Made by a program: the position numbers and the translations under genes
Source of the DNA: Chelonoidis abingdonii
Taxonomy: Eukaryota > Chordata > Testudines > Testudinidae
Direction: 5' to 3'
Length of the DNA stretch: 64,000 bases
Assembly (NCBI RefSeq): GCF_003597395.2
Contig: NC_133770.1
Coordinates: 296,989,398-297,053,397 of the forward strand
Shown here: positions 32,262 to 44,099 of the stretch, in pieces
Numbering within the stretch: the stretch's first letter is position 1
Layout of the letters: every line of letters starts with the position of its first letter
Notes under the pieces: generated by a model
The model's database searches: none
Seen by the model: the letters and a program-made list of their open reading frames with translations, nothing else
What the model was told of the DNA's origin: nothing

Positions 32262-35200
32262 CACATGTTGGGGTTATGTCATGAGTAGCTATTTTGAATA
32301 AACAGGACACGAGAGGCATCTGAAAGAAGACTAGATATAGAACTTGGGATGTTTATTACAGAGGTCACGCCTGCCCTACGAACATCATCCAAAGCTCAGT
32401 GAAATCCATTAAAGAGGAGTGTGGTGGGGAAGGTGATGACTCAAAGACTCAAAGTAAGACAATCCAAGGACTTTTCCAGTGCCAGCAGCATCTGGGCCTA
32501 TGAAAAACTATCCTGGGACACAGCTTAACACTGCGTAGGTGGCTTGTACTGGTATTTCTGTAGCCTAGTCTCCCAAGCAAGCTACACCTGTCCTGTGTAC
32601 GATACATCACAACCAGCTCAAGTGTCTGAGAGGTCTTAAACTGTGTGTAAATGGGTGCTAAAGGGACAGAGTGGGTGGATCACAATACTAGCGTAATTCA
32701 ACTGAGGTGACTTGATTGAAAAAAACACACAAAACTTATTGATTGTGTAGACGCAGCCTAAAGGGATAACGCACATCTTGAAGCAACAGGCAACTGATCC
32801 GCATGTGTGCCTAGAGGAAAACTTAAGATGCATCTCAGGCGCTGTGACCATTTGTCTGTTCCATCCCTTCTTCCTCTATCTACAGTTCCCTCGCCTTTGC
32901 GGGGAGACTAGTGCTGCCTTGGGACTCATGTCCAATCATAAAGTTAGGTTTTCACCCCACCCTCTGTAAATCAGTTCATCATTGGTTCTGTGTGTGTAAT
33001 ATATCATGCTTATCATGGGTTGTGCAGCTTGGTTTCTGCTCTCACTCCCTTCCCTCGTGTGTTATTTTCCTTCACCACCGTATTTTTTTTCTCATTCCTG
33101 TTCCTGTTTCTGTTTGAGAAGGGTCTGGCTTAGCCAGCCAGCCAGGACTGTCTCTTTCGCAACACCACAGTGACCAATCAGGCAGCTAAAAGCAATGCCT
33201 GAAACAGCCAGACCCTGGCACAAGCTCACCAAGGCTCAGAGTGGCTGTTCAGACCAGGATCCTGCAGCACTGGGGGATGCTCACTTTGAATGCAGAGGTG
33301 GAGGGCTGAGGAGGGGGTGCTCTGCCTGGGAACTGAGAGCTCCTGAGACTCACTGAATGAGAGGACAGCTGGCTCCAGTCTAGAAGGGAAGGGGCCCGGT
33401 AGATCCTACTGGCTCCCCCACCCAATCCCAGGCACTGCAGCGGCCCCACCAGGTCCTGTTCTCACCTCTCCCCCAAAATGTAGTAAAATGACAGGTGGGG
33501 GTGGAAACATGGATCATCCCTCACCACATTTCCATTGCAGCAAGCACTAGCCCATACTGTCCCCCAGCCCTGCCTGGTTCCGCCACCCCAGGGTGCTGGG
33601 CCTGTGTTTCTCCAGCAGCGAGGTCGCAAGTCAAAGCCTGCACCAGGGACAGAAGCAGTGTTTTCTGTCTCTGCAACCACAGTTCCAACCCATCTCAACT
33701 CACTCTTCTACTGCAGAAAGGCCAGTTATCACCATCCTTAATACCAACTAAAACCTCGCTAGGTGGGCAGGAGAGGCATTCTCAAAAGGGAAGGGGAATA
33801 AGCAATATTATTCAAAAGAAAACCTTACTTAGTATTTCTTTCCATTTCAAATGGTTTAACTGTTTTTCCTCCTGATCTCCCCCTCCCCCCTCCAGCCCCC
33901 AGCTATCTTTAATTTGAAAGATTTTGAATGATGATCTTGCCCTGGGATTAAGCAGGCCAAGATCTCTATACTCTAGACCCAAATCGTGTTTTAACTGTTT
34001 CATGTTGTGCAGTGGACAGGGTCAGACTAACACGTTGGACTCTCTGGGCCCATTTAGACCACTGAAATTAACATAGCATGACTCCTTCGGCAGAAAGAAA
34101 TTTAAATAGCCTGTGTACTCAATAAGAGTCTTTCTTCAATCAGCTTCCCCAATCACCTATTCCACATGCTGTCTTTCCCTCTGAGTGAAAAATTGCTTTA
34201 GATTTTCTTAAGATTAAGGTTCATTTCTTGGATTCTAGGCAATATCCCCTGGCTTCTGAACCAATCATCAGAATGAAAACCATCTATCAACTTTTAACAA
34301 ACCTTTCATAACAGGAAGAGTGATCACCTCCTATCTCCCTCACTGCTCTTTCATTCTTGAGTGCTACCATTGCTGCCGTGCTACAGGAGCTAAATTATTG
34401 CTTTGGTACATATCTCCTCCCTGTGTGTTAGGGGTGTGTTATCAACACTAGGCACTAGACTTGCAGTGGAATCTGAAAACTAGAGGTGGCCAAAGTTCCT
34501 CCAAAACTGTAATTTTTCCTTCTCTGTCTTTAGCTGAAATCTCAACACATTTTCAGCCACATTTCAAAATTAAGAACATATTGACCTGTGCCTTAACTGT
34601 CTTGAAAATGGGAAGAAAAGAGCCAAATGTTTTAATTCAATACTTTGGATGAAAAATTAAATTTCAGACTGTTTCAACCAACTCTACTGAGCGCCCTTCT
34701 CATTTCTCTACCCACGGGAAAACTAAAGCGAGTTATCATGAGGGATGTTCTTGGGATGAACATATTTAATTAATTTAGACTCATTAATACACAAATATTC
34801 CCTTCTTCAAGCAAATCTCATCAAATTTCAAATCTGAATTGTCAATGTATCATATTTGCGAAGATCAATGTTTACATCAAAATCTATTTTGGTGTAAAAA
34901 AGTGGCAATTTTGTGGTCTGCATAACTCAGAGTAAATATGCTTTCCATTCATCTCTCAGAGGCCTAGTAAATGTTTTACTATGTGTTTCCTTTCCACATG
35001 GGACAGCTAAATGGGTGCCTCCTAGAGGAAACGTACATTTTGGCATCTGCTTCTCCCAGAAGCTGTATAATAAGCCAACCACTGAGAAGCTGAATCCCAA
35101 TTATAGCTAAAGTTTGTCCGTGTGGGAGATGAAATGATTCTCTTATGGAGCACTAAAATGGATTTAATATGATGAGACCATAAAACCATAACCAGCGTTC

Positions 35201-35479
35201 ACTCCACTGTGTACTACTGGAGTGCTCCAGTTGCCATTGGGAAGAATTAAGTTTCAGATTGTGAGGAAATTGAAGGTGTCTGGAGCATTCATGAAACCTC
35301 TCTGACTGCTGTGCAGTTGGGTCTGCAGAGACGAGGATGTGCTCTCTTCAATATAAGTGGTGATGGGTAGGGACACATATAAGAGATGCTGCTCTGCGCC
35401 TGCATGCTTCTGCATGCCTGATTGCGAGTGCTGCTTTTCCCTTAATGTGCCAACATGCTTCACAGCTTCTTGGGTGTTT
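32262..35479. other. Single-copy DNA; no gene recognised
   Basis: About 3.2 kb. 34730-34910 is AT-rich with 'ATATTTAATTAATTTAGACT'. No repeat with recognisable ends was found. The open frames at 33249-33875 lie on both strands of one GC-rich patch and have no domain. Confidence 0.35.
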
Positions 35480-35570
35480 ACAGCCAGAGAGGACACTGTG
35501 ATCACCTAGTCTGACTTCTTGCAGAGCGCGGGCCACAGGACTTCCCTGGATTAATTGCTTTCAGGCCATG
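35480..35570 (-). mobile_element. CR1 LINE 3' end fragment
   Basis: 'GATCACCTAGTCTGACTTCT' and 'GCGGGCCACAGGACTTCCC' are the reverse of a CR1 3' UTR. It is strongly truncated. Confidence 0.65.
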
Positions 35571-35799
35571 TAGAGCCTGCCTAGCTGTTGTGCACTCTCT
35601 ATAGGAACAGTGATCTGTAGGAACGTCTCAGAGCAGGGCTGAGCTGGGGGAGCAGAGGGAGATATGGAGGAGTGAGGGTTATGCTGCATGGCAGGGATGT
35701 GCTGGGGCAGCAGAGCCTGGAGGGGTGATGGGAAAGCAGGTATAATGGAGGGAGGCAACATGGACTTGTGCTTACTGCACAGGGTGAGAAGATATGGAG

Positions 35800-36060
35800 T
35801 CTAATCCTCGGTCTGACAATGACTCACGGTCAGACCCTGGGAAATCACCCTTTGGCCCAAAGCAATGGAAGTCAGGCGCCTAAATACTTTGGAGGATCTG
35901 GGCCCTTGTGACTCAGTTTCCCTGTCTGGAACCTGGGACTAAAAGTATTTCCCTACCTCCCAGGAGTGTTTTGAAACTTAGCCAGTCAGGTCATTAATCT
36001 TTGTGACATGCTTGAAGACCCTCACGTAGAAGATGCTATGGAAGTGCTAGGTATTATGAG
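35800..36060 (+). repeat. MIR-type SINE with internal insertion
   Basis: 'AATCCTCGGTCTGACAATGA', 'GTGACTCAGTTTCCCTGTCT' and 'AAGATGCTATGGAAGTGCTA' follow MIR on the plus strand. 'GCAATGGAAGTCAGGCGCC' is a common insertion in this region. Confidence 0.6.
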
Positions 36061-36530
36061 TAATCCTACAGGAGCAGAACTCTGCGAGTGGAAAGGTGGA
36101 AAAGTAGGAAAGAGGCAGCTGCAGTCTAAACCGGTGACTGCAGTACTCAGGGCTAGTTGCTGTCACCCTGTTATATACCGATATTTGTACATTACAGGGT
36201 CAGTGACTCAAACTAGCACCCACTGCCTCCTCAGCCGATATCCAGCTGGCACTGTCAGCATTCTACTGGCAGTTCAAATGTGCAGATGTGAGTCAGTGCC
36301 AAGGGGATTTCCTTTTGCTCCACAGAGGTCTCTAGATATTACACAGTGTTCTGTGGAGTTAATTATTACCTAGGGGAAAGCTGGAGAGTGATCATGATTC
36401 ATGTTAACCCAATGCCATACGTTCTTTGTGAACGTTACATCCAAGAAACAGAAAAGCATGGCTGTCCATTCACTCATAGGCAACATTCTAAAGGAAACCT
36501 GCAGGGGTAGACGTACATCCAGCAACTTCC
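36061..36530. other. No gene recognised
   Basis: The 121-aa frame at 36008-36373 begins in the MIR and has no domain. The rest is unassigned. Confidence 0.35.
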
Positions 36531-37055
36531 ACAGAATCGTAGAATCATGGAATATCAGGAGGTCATCTAGTCCAACCCCATGCTCAAAGCAGGACCAATC
36601 TCCAACTAAATCATCGCAGCCAGGGCTTTGTCAAGCCGAGCCTTAAAAACCTCTAAGGAAGGAGATTCCACCACCTCCCTAGGTAACCCATTCCAGTGCT
36701 TCATCACCTTCTCAGTGAAAAAGTTTTTCCTAATATCCAACCTAAACCTCCCCCACTGCAACTTGAGACCATTACTTCTCCTTCTGTCATCTGGTACCTC
36801 TGAGAATAGTCTAGATCCATTCTCTTTGGAACCCCCTTTCAGGTAATTGAAAGCAGCTATCAAATCCCTCCTCATTCTTCTCTTCTGCAGAGTAAACAAT
36901 CCCAGTTCCCTCAGCCTCTCCTCGTAAGTCATGTGCTCCAGCCCCCTAATCATTTTTGTTGCCCTCCACTGGACTCTATCCAATTTTTCCACATCCTTCT
37001 TGTAGTGTGGGGCCCAAAATTGGACACAGTACTCCAGATGAGGCCTTACCATGTC
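36531..37055 (-). mobile_element. CR1 LINE 3' end with ORF2 C-terminus
   Basis: This minus-strand copy covers the ORF2 C-terminal region and 3' UTR, ending at 'AGAATCGTAGAATCATGG'. It is the least decayed CR1 coding stretch in the window. It is 5'-truncated at about 37055. Confidence 0.93.
36606..37052 (-). pseudogene. CR1 ORF2 C-terminal fragment, open
   Basis: 148 codons are open on the minus strand: '[19 protein letters not shown]', '[18 protein letters not shown]', '[18 protein letters not shown]' and '[18 protein letters not shown]'. This is the region after the reverse-transcriptase thumb in CR1 ORF2. No stop or frameshift is seen, which suggests a younger insertion than the copies at 13452 and 48835. 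The endonuclease and polymerase are absent through 5' truncation, so it is a dead fragment. Confidence 0.88.
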
Positions 37056-37254
37056 AGAAACACAGCTGCCTGATCCCCAGGTGCCTGCCCGGTTCCCTGA
37101 ACAAAAGAGTCCACGGAGACCAGGGAAAGGTCAATATTTATGAGCTGTCTACAAACTCAAAGAGACAAATGCTGCTCTCAGATCCAGCAATTGCTGCAGA
37201 TGCAGAGCTGGAAGTAGGATTTGGAAGTGATAAGAAATAGGAATTGTTTGGAGG

Positions 37255-37440
37255 AAGAATTATAGTACTGTGGTTAAGGCACTGGGCTACAAGCCAGGAC
37301 TCTAGGGGTGAAATCCTGCTCCCATTGAAGTCAAATAGCAAAATTCCCATCAACTTCAATGGGATTGAGATTTCACCCTGGGGGCTGTTCTTGGCTCTGC
37401 AGCCTCCTTTCTCATATCATGCTGGGGACAAATCACAAAT
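37255..37440 (+). repeat. MIR-like SINE with insertion
   Basis: 'TGTGGTTAAGGCACTGGGCT' and 'CAAGCCAGGACTCTAGGGG' are a SINE head. An inverted pair 'CTCCCATTGAAGTCAA'/'AACTTCAATGGGATTG' follows. Confidence 0.5.
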
Positions 37441-37445
37441 GCCAT

Positions 37446-38214
37446 TGTCATAAACAGATAGTTAAGCGTTAATGCCTCTTTTACCTGTAAAGGGTTAAGA
37501 AGTTCACCTAGCCTAGCTGACACCTGGCCAGAGCAACCAATGGGGGGACAGGATGTTTCGAAAGGAGGGAGGGAAGTTCCCTTTGTCTTGGTCAGTTTCA
37601 GTTTTGGCCGGAGTGGAAAAGATCAAGGAACCAGCCTCTTATCAGAGTAGTAAGTTTTAGAAAAGTATAAATAGGTTTATGTTTATTTTCTTTTGTAACT
37701 TTGTCTTTGTGCAATTGGAGGAATAATCAAATTGGGAATTATTTTGTGTACTAAGTTTTTGCCCGGACCGTGATGCGTTTTTCGTGGCCGTGAATATGGT
37801 AGGGCCCTAACTCAAGGGGAATATTGAGATCATGCTAGGTGAACAAGAAAATGTGGGTCTGGAAACTAATGAAACAAAATTGAGGTGTCAGAACTAGGCC
37901 TAATTGGTGGACAAAATAATGAGGACGGGCTATTCCATCTGTCGCTCCACTTTTGGGTCCTTAAAGAAAGAGACTTTGGTGGGGGAAAGAAGCGGGGATG
38001 GTTAAATTCTCCTGGTGTTAAGATCCAAGGGGTTGGATCGGTGTTCACCAGGAAATTGGTGAAGAAGTCTCTCAAGACTACCCAGGGAAGGGAGTTAGTA
38101 CTTGGGAGTGGTGGCAGCAAAATCAGATCTAAGCTGGTAATTCAGTTTAGGGGTTCACATGCAGGTCCTCATATCTGTACTCTAAAGTTCAGAGTGAGGG
38201 TGAAACCTATGACA
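37446..38214 (+). mobile_element. Solo LTR with 5-bp target duplication
   Basis: The LTR starts TGTCATAAACAG and ends CCTATGACA (inverted TGTCA/TGACA). It is flanked by GCCAT at 37441-37445 and 38215-38219. Inside is a TATA box (AGTATAAATAGG, about 37666) and the words 'TTACCTGTAAAGGGTTAAGA' (U3) and 'CATGCAGGTCCTCATATCTG' (U5) of a turtle LTR family. At 769 bp it has no internal region, so recombination between two LTRs has removed the provirus. The 154-codon frame at 37885-38349 overlaps its border and is not a gene. Confidence 0.85.
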
Positions 38215-38219
38215 GCCAT

Positions 38220-39519
38220 GTTTGGTATATTCCTTTGCCCTCTCTCCCACACACACACACACATCCCCCTGCAGTTCCAGTTGGGAAGGGGATTCTCTGA
38301 GGCCCAAATACATAAAGGTATGTCCATTGAACTCAATGGACTTTGCTGAAATCCCAGTCCAGTTGAAATCATGGGATACTAGGAGCCTTTCTGGATCTAA
38401 GGTTCACTTCCTGCCCCACCACACCCGAGTGGTGGGAGTAGTGACCACTGAACATCCCTTACCTGCCTCCTGGGGGTAGAGGGAGGGAAATGAGGTTGAG
38501 AATGGGTGTTAGCAAAGCATTCGATGGTCTTTGTATCAACAGTGCTATGGAATTGCAAAGTTTTATTATGACTAATAAGTAAATACACTCCATACACACT
38601 GACCCCATTTACCTGCCTGTCTGTGAGAGCTTCAGTGATTGTGAAACAAGTGGCTATTAAATACAAAAAACACACAAGAGGGTATTATTTTGAAAATCCT
38701 CTTGTATTCATTAGAGGCTCTTAGCGGCCCACTGAGTTCTATGGCATCATTAATTTGTGATCAGCCAATTTACAGAGGATTTTTTTTGGAGAGTTGATAA
38801 AATAGGAGGAATTAGCATTGGGACTGTGGTGGGGGTCAACTGTACTCAGATATCACCACAGCAAGGGTTAAGTCCACATCTGCAAGGCAAGAACAAATGG
38901 CACCTCCACAGTCTCCTTTCAGGCAGATTCCTCTGAATCATTCCTGTTTCCCAAGCTCATCCCTACTCCAGCTCTTTGCACATCTGTGAAATTTCAAACC
39001 TGTCTGCAGCGGCAAAATTGGGCTTTTTGATTGTACTCAAGAACATTCTCTTTTGCGGGTTTACTTCTGACACCATCTTGTGCTACATGGAATCACAGCT
39101 CTCTTTAAACAGGAGGACTTTATTAAAGAAAATACCTACCATGGACACAAACAAACAGGTTTCCACACAGCTTCAGTTCCAGCTGTGTCTCGTTTATTTA
39201 CCACCAAGGACCACAGTCTACCTGGCACTCTGTACAGCACATGGAGACCTCTAGTAGCTGAATTACACACTGAAGTAAACATATCACACAGTTGGTGTCA
39301 TCCTCAACACCTTTGTCCCCTTTACCCCTGACATCCTTGCTGTTTCTAAATCTTCTTGTTTCTACCACAGTAAAATCTCCTTCGTCCTCACTGCCAAAAC
39401 CCTTTTCCATACCTTGGGAGCCTACAACCTGCTTTCTAAGTTAACTGACTTGTACTTCTGCTCCCTTTGTAGCCTCCTCCCATTCTTTGGGTTCCTTTGT
39501 ATCTGAGCACCTAATAGGC
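38220..39519. other. No gene recognised
   Basis: A short CA repeat lies at 38250-38263. 38970-39330 may hold an old antisense LTR ('GGACTTTATTAAAGAAAATA'). The remainder is single-copy. Confidence 0.35.
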
Positions 39520-39685
39520 ATTTGATCCTCTGAATGCCTCTGCGAGGTAGGAAGGAATTATCCCCAGGGGGAACTGAGCCACAGAGTCAGTTTAGAGGGT
39601 CATGCAAAGTCACATGGGGTATCAAACCCAAATCTCCAGGGTTATAGTTCAGTGCTTTATCCAATAGGTTACCCTCTCTACTACA
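39520..39685 (-). repeat. MIR-type SINE
   Basis: 'TATCCCCAGGGGGAACTGAG', 'GTCATGCAAAGTCACATGGG', 'TATCAAACCCAAATCTCCAG' and 'CAGTGCTTTATCCAATAGGT' are the reverse of a MIR including its tRNA-like head. Confidence 0.75.
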
Positions 39686-40988
39686 TCTAGGCTAAACTCT
39701 GCACCAGACCCATTGGAATAATTAGGCAATGCATAATGCCATAGTGAACAACAAAGAATGTGGTCTTATGCTTAGATTATTTCCCCCTCCCCAACCTCAC
39801 AAAACTGTGGATTTATGTCCTCGGAAAGACACTGTGTCCAGCAAAATAGTATTTCTGTAGTAAACTGGGGGGTACTAAATCGCTAATCTGAAGACCTTCA
39901 GAAGCCAAACTTTGCATGGGAGATTGCCCATCAAAGTAGAAAGCTGCTTTGCTTGTGAATACAGACAGGTGCGTAGCACATCCCATTACAGATACGCTTC
40001 CAACAGAGGGGCAATTACATTATTCACCTCAATATCTCCTACTGTAGTGTGGAAGGCGTTTGCAAAGAGGGCTTTGAAACATTGCCAGACACAGTCCTAT
40101 CCATCAGGTCTCGCAGTGGAGCTGATGCAGGATGAGAACACCAGAGTGGAAATGAAAAAAGAGGGATTCTCCAAAGAGACATAAAGAATCTGAAAAATAA
40201 ATGTCATCAGAAATGCCCTCCTGGGCCAAGTCAGTCATGCAAAGAGGAGCTGGGTCACTCAAGAAGCAATTAGACATCATCCTCTGGGAAATGAGGAATT
40301 AAAAGGAGCAGTGTCTGATGGAAGAAAGCTCAGCTTTTCTTACGCCTAGTATTTATGTGCTTTTGTCCAGGCTCCCGTCCGTTACCGTGGCTGATGCCAA
40401 AAAACAAGGCAAGAAGTGAAAGCTTTCAATATCCTTTTAACCCAGCTGATCCAAATCATTCAAATGAGCAGCTGCTAATGGGTAGTGATCTCAGGAACGG
40501 AACTGGCCTGCTAATTGACAGCATACATGAGGTTACAGGTAGAGATCACTTCATTAAGGGGTCCATGTTACATAGCACAGAGACAAACACTCCTCAAATT
40601 AGCACAGAAACATCAACACTACTGGAGAGTGTGATTCTGTTCCAAGGGCATAACTGAGCAGAACCTGAGATGTTGAGGGAAAGGAAGCAGCACTCACAAT
40701 AAACACGCCCAAACATTTGACCTATGCTAATCTGAAGTCTAAAAAAAAGCAAGGGAACAGTCATATTCCAGAAAAAAACACAACTCATACAAGTTGGGTA
40801 GGGAATTATATTCTCATAATTCCTAAAACCAGGAAACTCCTGTTGAGAGAAATCTTTTAAATAGTGAAGACATGTCTGAGTGTTTGGCATGTGGGAGAGG
40901 TAGAGAACAGTTTTGTGATTTCAACAGGGTGAAGGCCCCACCTGCATTATCTCTTACCGTACATTAGCACCATGCTTACAAACTTGTT
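39686..40988. other. Single-copy DNA; candidate conserved element
   Basis: There is no repeat across 1.3 kb. 40430-40640 holds 'CAAATGAGCAGCTGCTAATG' (E-box CAGCTG beside TAAT) and 'CTGCTAATTGACAGC' (homeodomain site overlapping a TGACAG word). No exon is seen. Confidence 0.3.
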
Positions 40989-41222
40989 ATGAAACTATGC
41001 TCTAATCCTAGTGGATCAAGCTCCAACTCTGTCATAGACCAGGTTTTGCCCTATAACCCACCACAACAGTGGTGCTCCTCTGGGACAAAGCAGATCACAA
41101 AGAAGTGCTGGAGTGCATTTTCTGTTGAGTGGTTCCAGATGTGGAACATACTCCCAGAGGAGATCAGATACACCCAGAATCTGGCTATGTTCAGGAAACA
41201 CTGCAAAAACCTTCCTTTTTGA
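40989..41222 (+). pseudogene. LINE ORF2 C-terminal relic
   Basis: The frame ends 'WFQMWNILPEEIRYTQNLAM' then 'FRKHCKNLPF'. This fits the conserved end of L2/L3/CR1-clade ORF2 proteins, where a 'WNSLP..IR....L..FK..LK..LF' pattern closes the protein. The upstream part is too decayed to align. It has no function. Confidence 0.6.
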
Positions 41223-41640
41223 AAAAGCATTTCTATCAGAAGCATGATAGTCCCATCCCTGACACCCCCTTCCATCCAAACAACCCCTGCTCCCCAAATG
41301 TAAATGACTAAAATCTTTAAAAAAAAAATCAAAGCCAAAACCCTCATCCCAAATCAGAGTTTTTGTGCTGGGAAGGCAGCAGAGCCAGAGACTCCATGAA
41401 GTCACCAGGGACTTTGCTGTTGCTACTGATTTTACATGGAAGGAGCTCAGATACAGTGATGGGCCGCCTAAAAGAGAGAAAATCTAGTCGAGAAGGGTTA
41501 CTTAACATGGTAAGTCATGCCACACAGGGAAAGCTAAAGCATGTTACACCTACAACTGGCAAAATTTGGCAAATGTGGGCTACATTAATCATTCATGAAC
41601 CGGTATTAAAGCAACCATCACTCAGGCCAAGATTATCAAA
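40989..41640 (+). mobile_element. L2/L3-like LINE 3' region
   Basis: An ORF2 C-terminal relic at 40989-41222 is followed by a 3' UTR with 'GACTTTGCTGTTGCTACTGA' and 'TTTTACATGGAAGGAGCTCA', words of an old reptile LINE distinct from the young CR1 copies here. The 3' limit is approximate. Confidence 0.55.
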
Positions 41641-42161
41641 AACCAGAGCCTAAAATGGGACTCCTAAGTCTATATTTAGACACCTAAAGTTGTCTGGTTT
41701 CCAAAGTGCTCCACAGCCAGCACCTCCTGCTGCCTTTAGAGGAAGTTGTTGGCTGCTCAACACTGCTGAACACAGACTGCTTCTTTTCTAAGCAGGCTAA
41801 TCAAGAAGTGAGCAAAGAACAGTCTCCGGTGCCAATATTCTCTGTCTTTCTTAGTCAGGCCTCGGCATGGTACTAAAAGAGCACTTGTTACTTTGCTGGA
41901 GCTATCTCTTTTTGTCCATAGAGCAGGGCACTCTAGTCTCTCTGCTAGGCGCCTTTTTGTGATGTCAGTTATCAGTGACCCCCCAGATACTCCTGTCCAG
42001 CCTCCAAGCAGCTGCGGGAGTGAATGGAAATGCTCTGCTGTGGCTAAGAGCCTCTGTCTCAGAACGAACCAGAGGGTCATCATAGGCAACTATTCCTCTT
42101 CATTTGTGGAGTCCCTCAAGGCTCACCCCTCTCCCAGGAAGGTTCAGTTTGGGCTGAGGTG
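41641..42161 (+). other. Unassigned DNA with a reverse-transcriptase-like motif
   Basis: At 42105-42131 the plus strand encodes CGVPQGSPL, the G-P-Q-G-S motif found in LINE reverse transcriptases. The surrounding codons do not align, and the next CR1 match (42162) starts far downstream of where this motif sits in a normal ORF2. It could be a separate LINE relic or chance. Confidence 0.3.
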
Positions 42162-42228
42162 TGAAAAAGGCTTATCTTGGATGTATTAACAGAAGTGTTG
42201 TGTATAAGACATGGGAGGTAATTGTCCC
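42162..42228 (+). mobile_element. CR1, left part, interrupted by Harbinger
   Basis: 'GGATGTATTAACAGAAGTGT' and 'ACATGGGAGGTAATTGTCCC' belong to CR1 ORF2 and stop at 42228. The continuation expected in CR1 ('actctgctcggcactggtga') is found 4.3 kb away at 46569. Confidence 0.85.
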
Positions 42229-42589
42229 AGGGTACGTCCACACTACAGGATTATTCCAATTTTACATAAACCGGTTTTATAAAACAGATTGTATAAAGTT
42301 GAATGCACGCGGCCACACTAGGCACATTAATTGGGCAGTGTGCATCCATGGTTCGAGGCTAGAGTCGATTTCTGGAGCGTTGCACTGTGGGTAGCTATCC
42401 CATAGCTATCCCATAGTTCCCACAGTCTCCCCCACCCCTTGGAATTCTGGGTTGAGATCCCAGTGCCTGATGGGGCAAAAAATCATTGTCGCGGGTCGTT
42501 CTGAGTACAGCCTCACCCCTCTCTCCCTGAAAGCAGCAGACAACCATTTCTCGCCTTTTTTCCTGGGTGAACTGTGCAGACGTCATACC

Positions 42590-43830
42590 ATGGCAAGCAT
42601 GGACCCTGCTCAGATCAATACCACAATCGTGGACGTTGTAAACACCTTGCGCATTCTTGTGCAGTCTATGCTGAACCGGGACCTGCAAAGCCAGGCGAGG
42701 AGGAGGAGGCGACTACAGCAGCGCGGCGACAAGAGCAATGAGGACATGGACACAGAATTCTCTCAAACCACAGGCCCCTGTGCTTTGGAGATCCTGCTGG
42801 TAATGGGGCAAGTTCTAGCCATTGAACTCCAATTTTGGGCCCGGGAAACAAGCACAGAGTGGTGGGACCGCCAGTAGTTTGCGGTGTGGGACGATTTGCA
42901 GTGGCTGCGAAATTTTGGATGTGTAAGGGCCTTTCATGAACTTTGTGACTTGCTGTTCCCCTGCCCTAAAACACGTAATTACCAAGATTGAGAGCAGCCC
43001 TCACAGTTGAGAACGACAGTGGCATATAGCCCTTCTGGAGCTTGCAAATGCCAGACAGCTACCGCGGTCAGTCGGGAATCAATTTGCAGTGGAATCTTAC
43101 TGTGGGGCTGCTGTGATGCAAGTAGCCAAAGCAATCGTTAAGCTCTACTGCTATGAAGATGTGACTCTGAAAAGTGCGTCATAGTGGAGGCTTGTGGCGC
43201 AATGAGATTCCCTGAACTGTGGGGGCGATAGATGGAACCCATATCACCTACACTGGCTCACTTGGAGCACCAGGGCACCAGTACATAAACCGAAGGGTAC
43301 TTTTCATGGTGCTGCAAGCACTGGTGGATCACAAGGGACGTTCACCACATCCCGTGGCACTGGCCGCGCGCCGTTCATGACGTCGTGTTCTTCGGAACAC
43401 TACTCTGTTTAACGGCTGCAGGCAGGCATTACTTCCCAGGACCAGAAAATAACAGTTGTGAGGACGTGTTGAAATGCCTGTAAGTTATCCTGGGGACCCA
43501 GCCATACCCTTCGATCATGCTCAATGAAGCCATACACAGGAGCCTGGAAGTGGTCAGGATGCATGCTTCAACTACAGCTTGAGCAAGTGCAGAAATGGTG
43601 GGTAGATGTGCATTTGGCTGTTTAAGGTGCAGCTGGCGAACATTTATGACTCGTCAGACCTCAGCCAAACCAATGTCGCTCTTTGTTATTGCTGTTGCTG
43701 TGTGCTCCACAATTTGTGTCAGGAGTTAGAGGCAAGAACCTTTAATGCGGGGTGGGAGCTGAGGCAAATCACCTGCTGTGATTACGCGCAGCCAATTGAT
43801 TACCAGGGCGATTAAAGAGCACACCAGGAA
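42590..43830 (+). pseudogene. HARBI1-like transposase relic
   Basis: The start 'MASMDPAQINTTIVDVV' at 42590 opens a 96-codon N-terminal region. The catalytic part follows in shifted frames. It includes 'GAIDGTHI' at 43222-43245 with the first DDE aspartate, 'INRRVLFMVLQALVDHKG' after it, a degenerate 'HD' motif at 43376-43381 for the second acidic residue, and a C-terminal 'CAFG'-type and 'VAVCSTICVR'-like end. Harbinger transposases are DDE nucleases that act with a Myb-like protein for nuclear import and DNA binding. Multiple frameshifts and stops (for example at 42875) make it inactive. About 1.2 kb covers the expected length of roughly 350-400 codons. Confidence 0.8.
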
Positions 43831-44099
43831 TGCGGTGTGCATCAGAGGAAGCTTTTGAAACGAGTTCATCTACGGGCAGGTACGGCCCTGTTTGGTTTTC
43901 TCTTGATGAACGCCCCCCCCTTGGAAATTGACTCATTCCCTGTAAGCAAACCACCCTCCCCCTTCGATCACAGCTTTGACTTTAAGGAAATAAAGGTCAC
44001 ATCGTTTAAATCATGTATTCTTTATTAAAAAGTCATTATAAAAAGAGGTGAGAGAAATGACTATTAGATAGTGGTATCCTCGAGGTGTGGTTTGGTGAG

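Noticed and set aside
37885..38349. 154-codon plus-strand frame
   Set aside because: It runs through the U5 part of the solo LTR and across its border into flanking DNA, so it cannot be a conserved gene.
42105..42131. Reading CGVPQGSPL as part of the adjoining CR1
   Set aside because: The motif lies too close to the ORF2 C-terminal sequence at 42162 for a normal ORF2, and surrounding codons do not fit, so I kept it only as a weak note.
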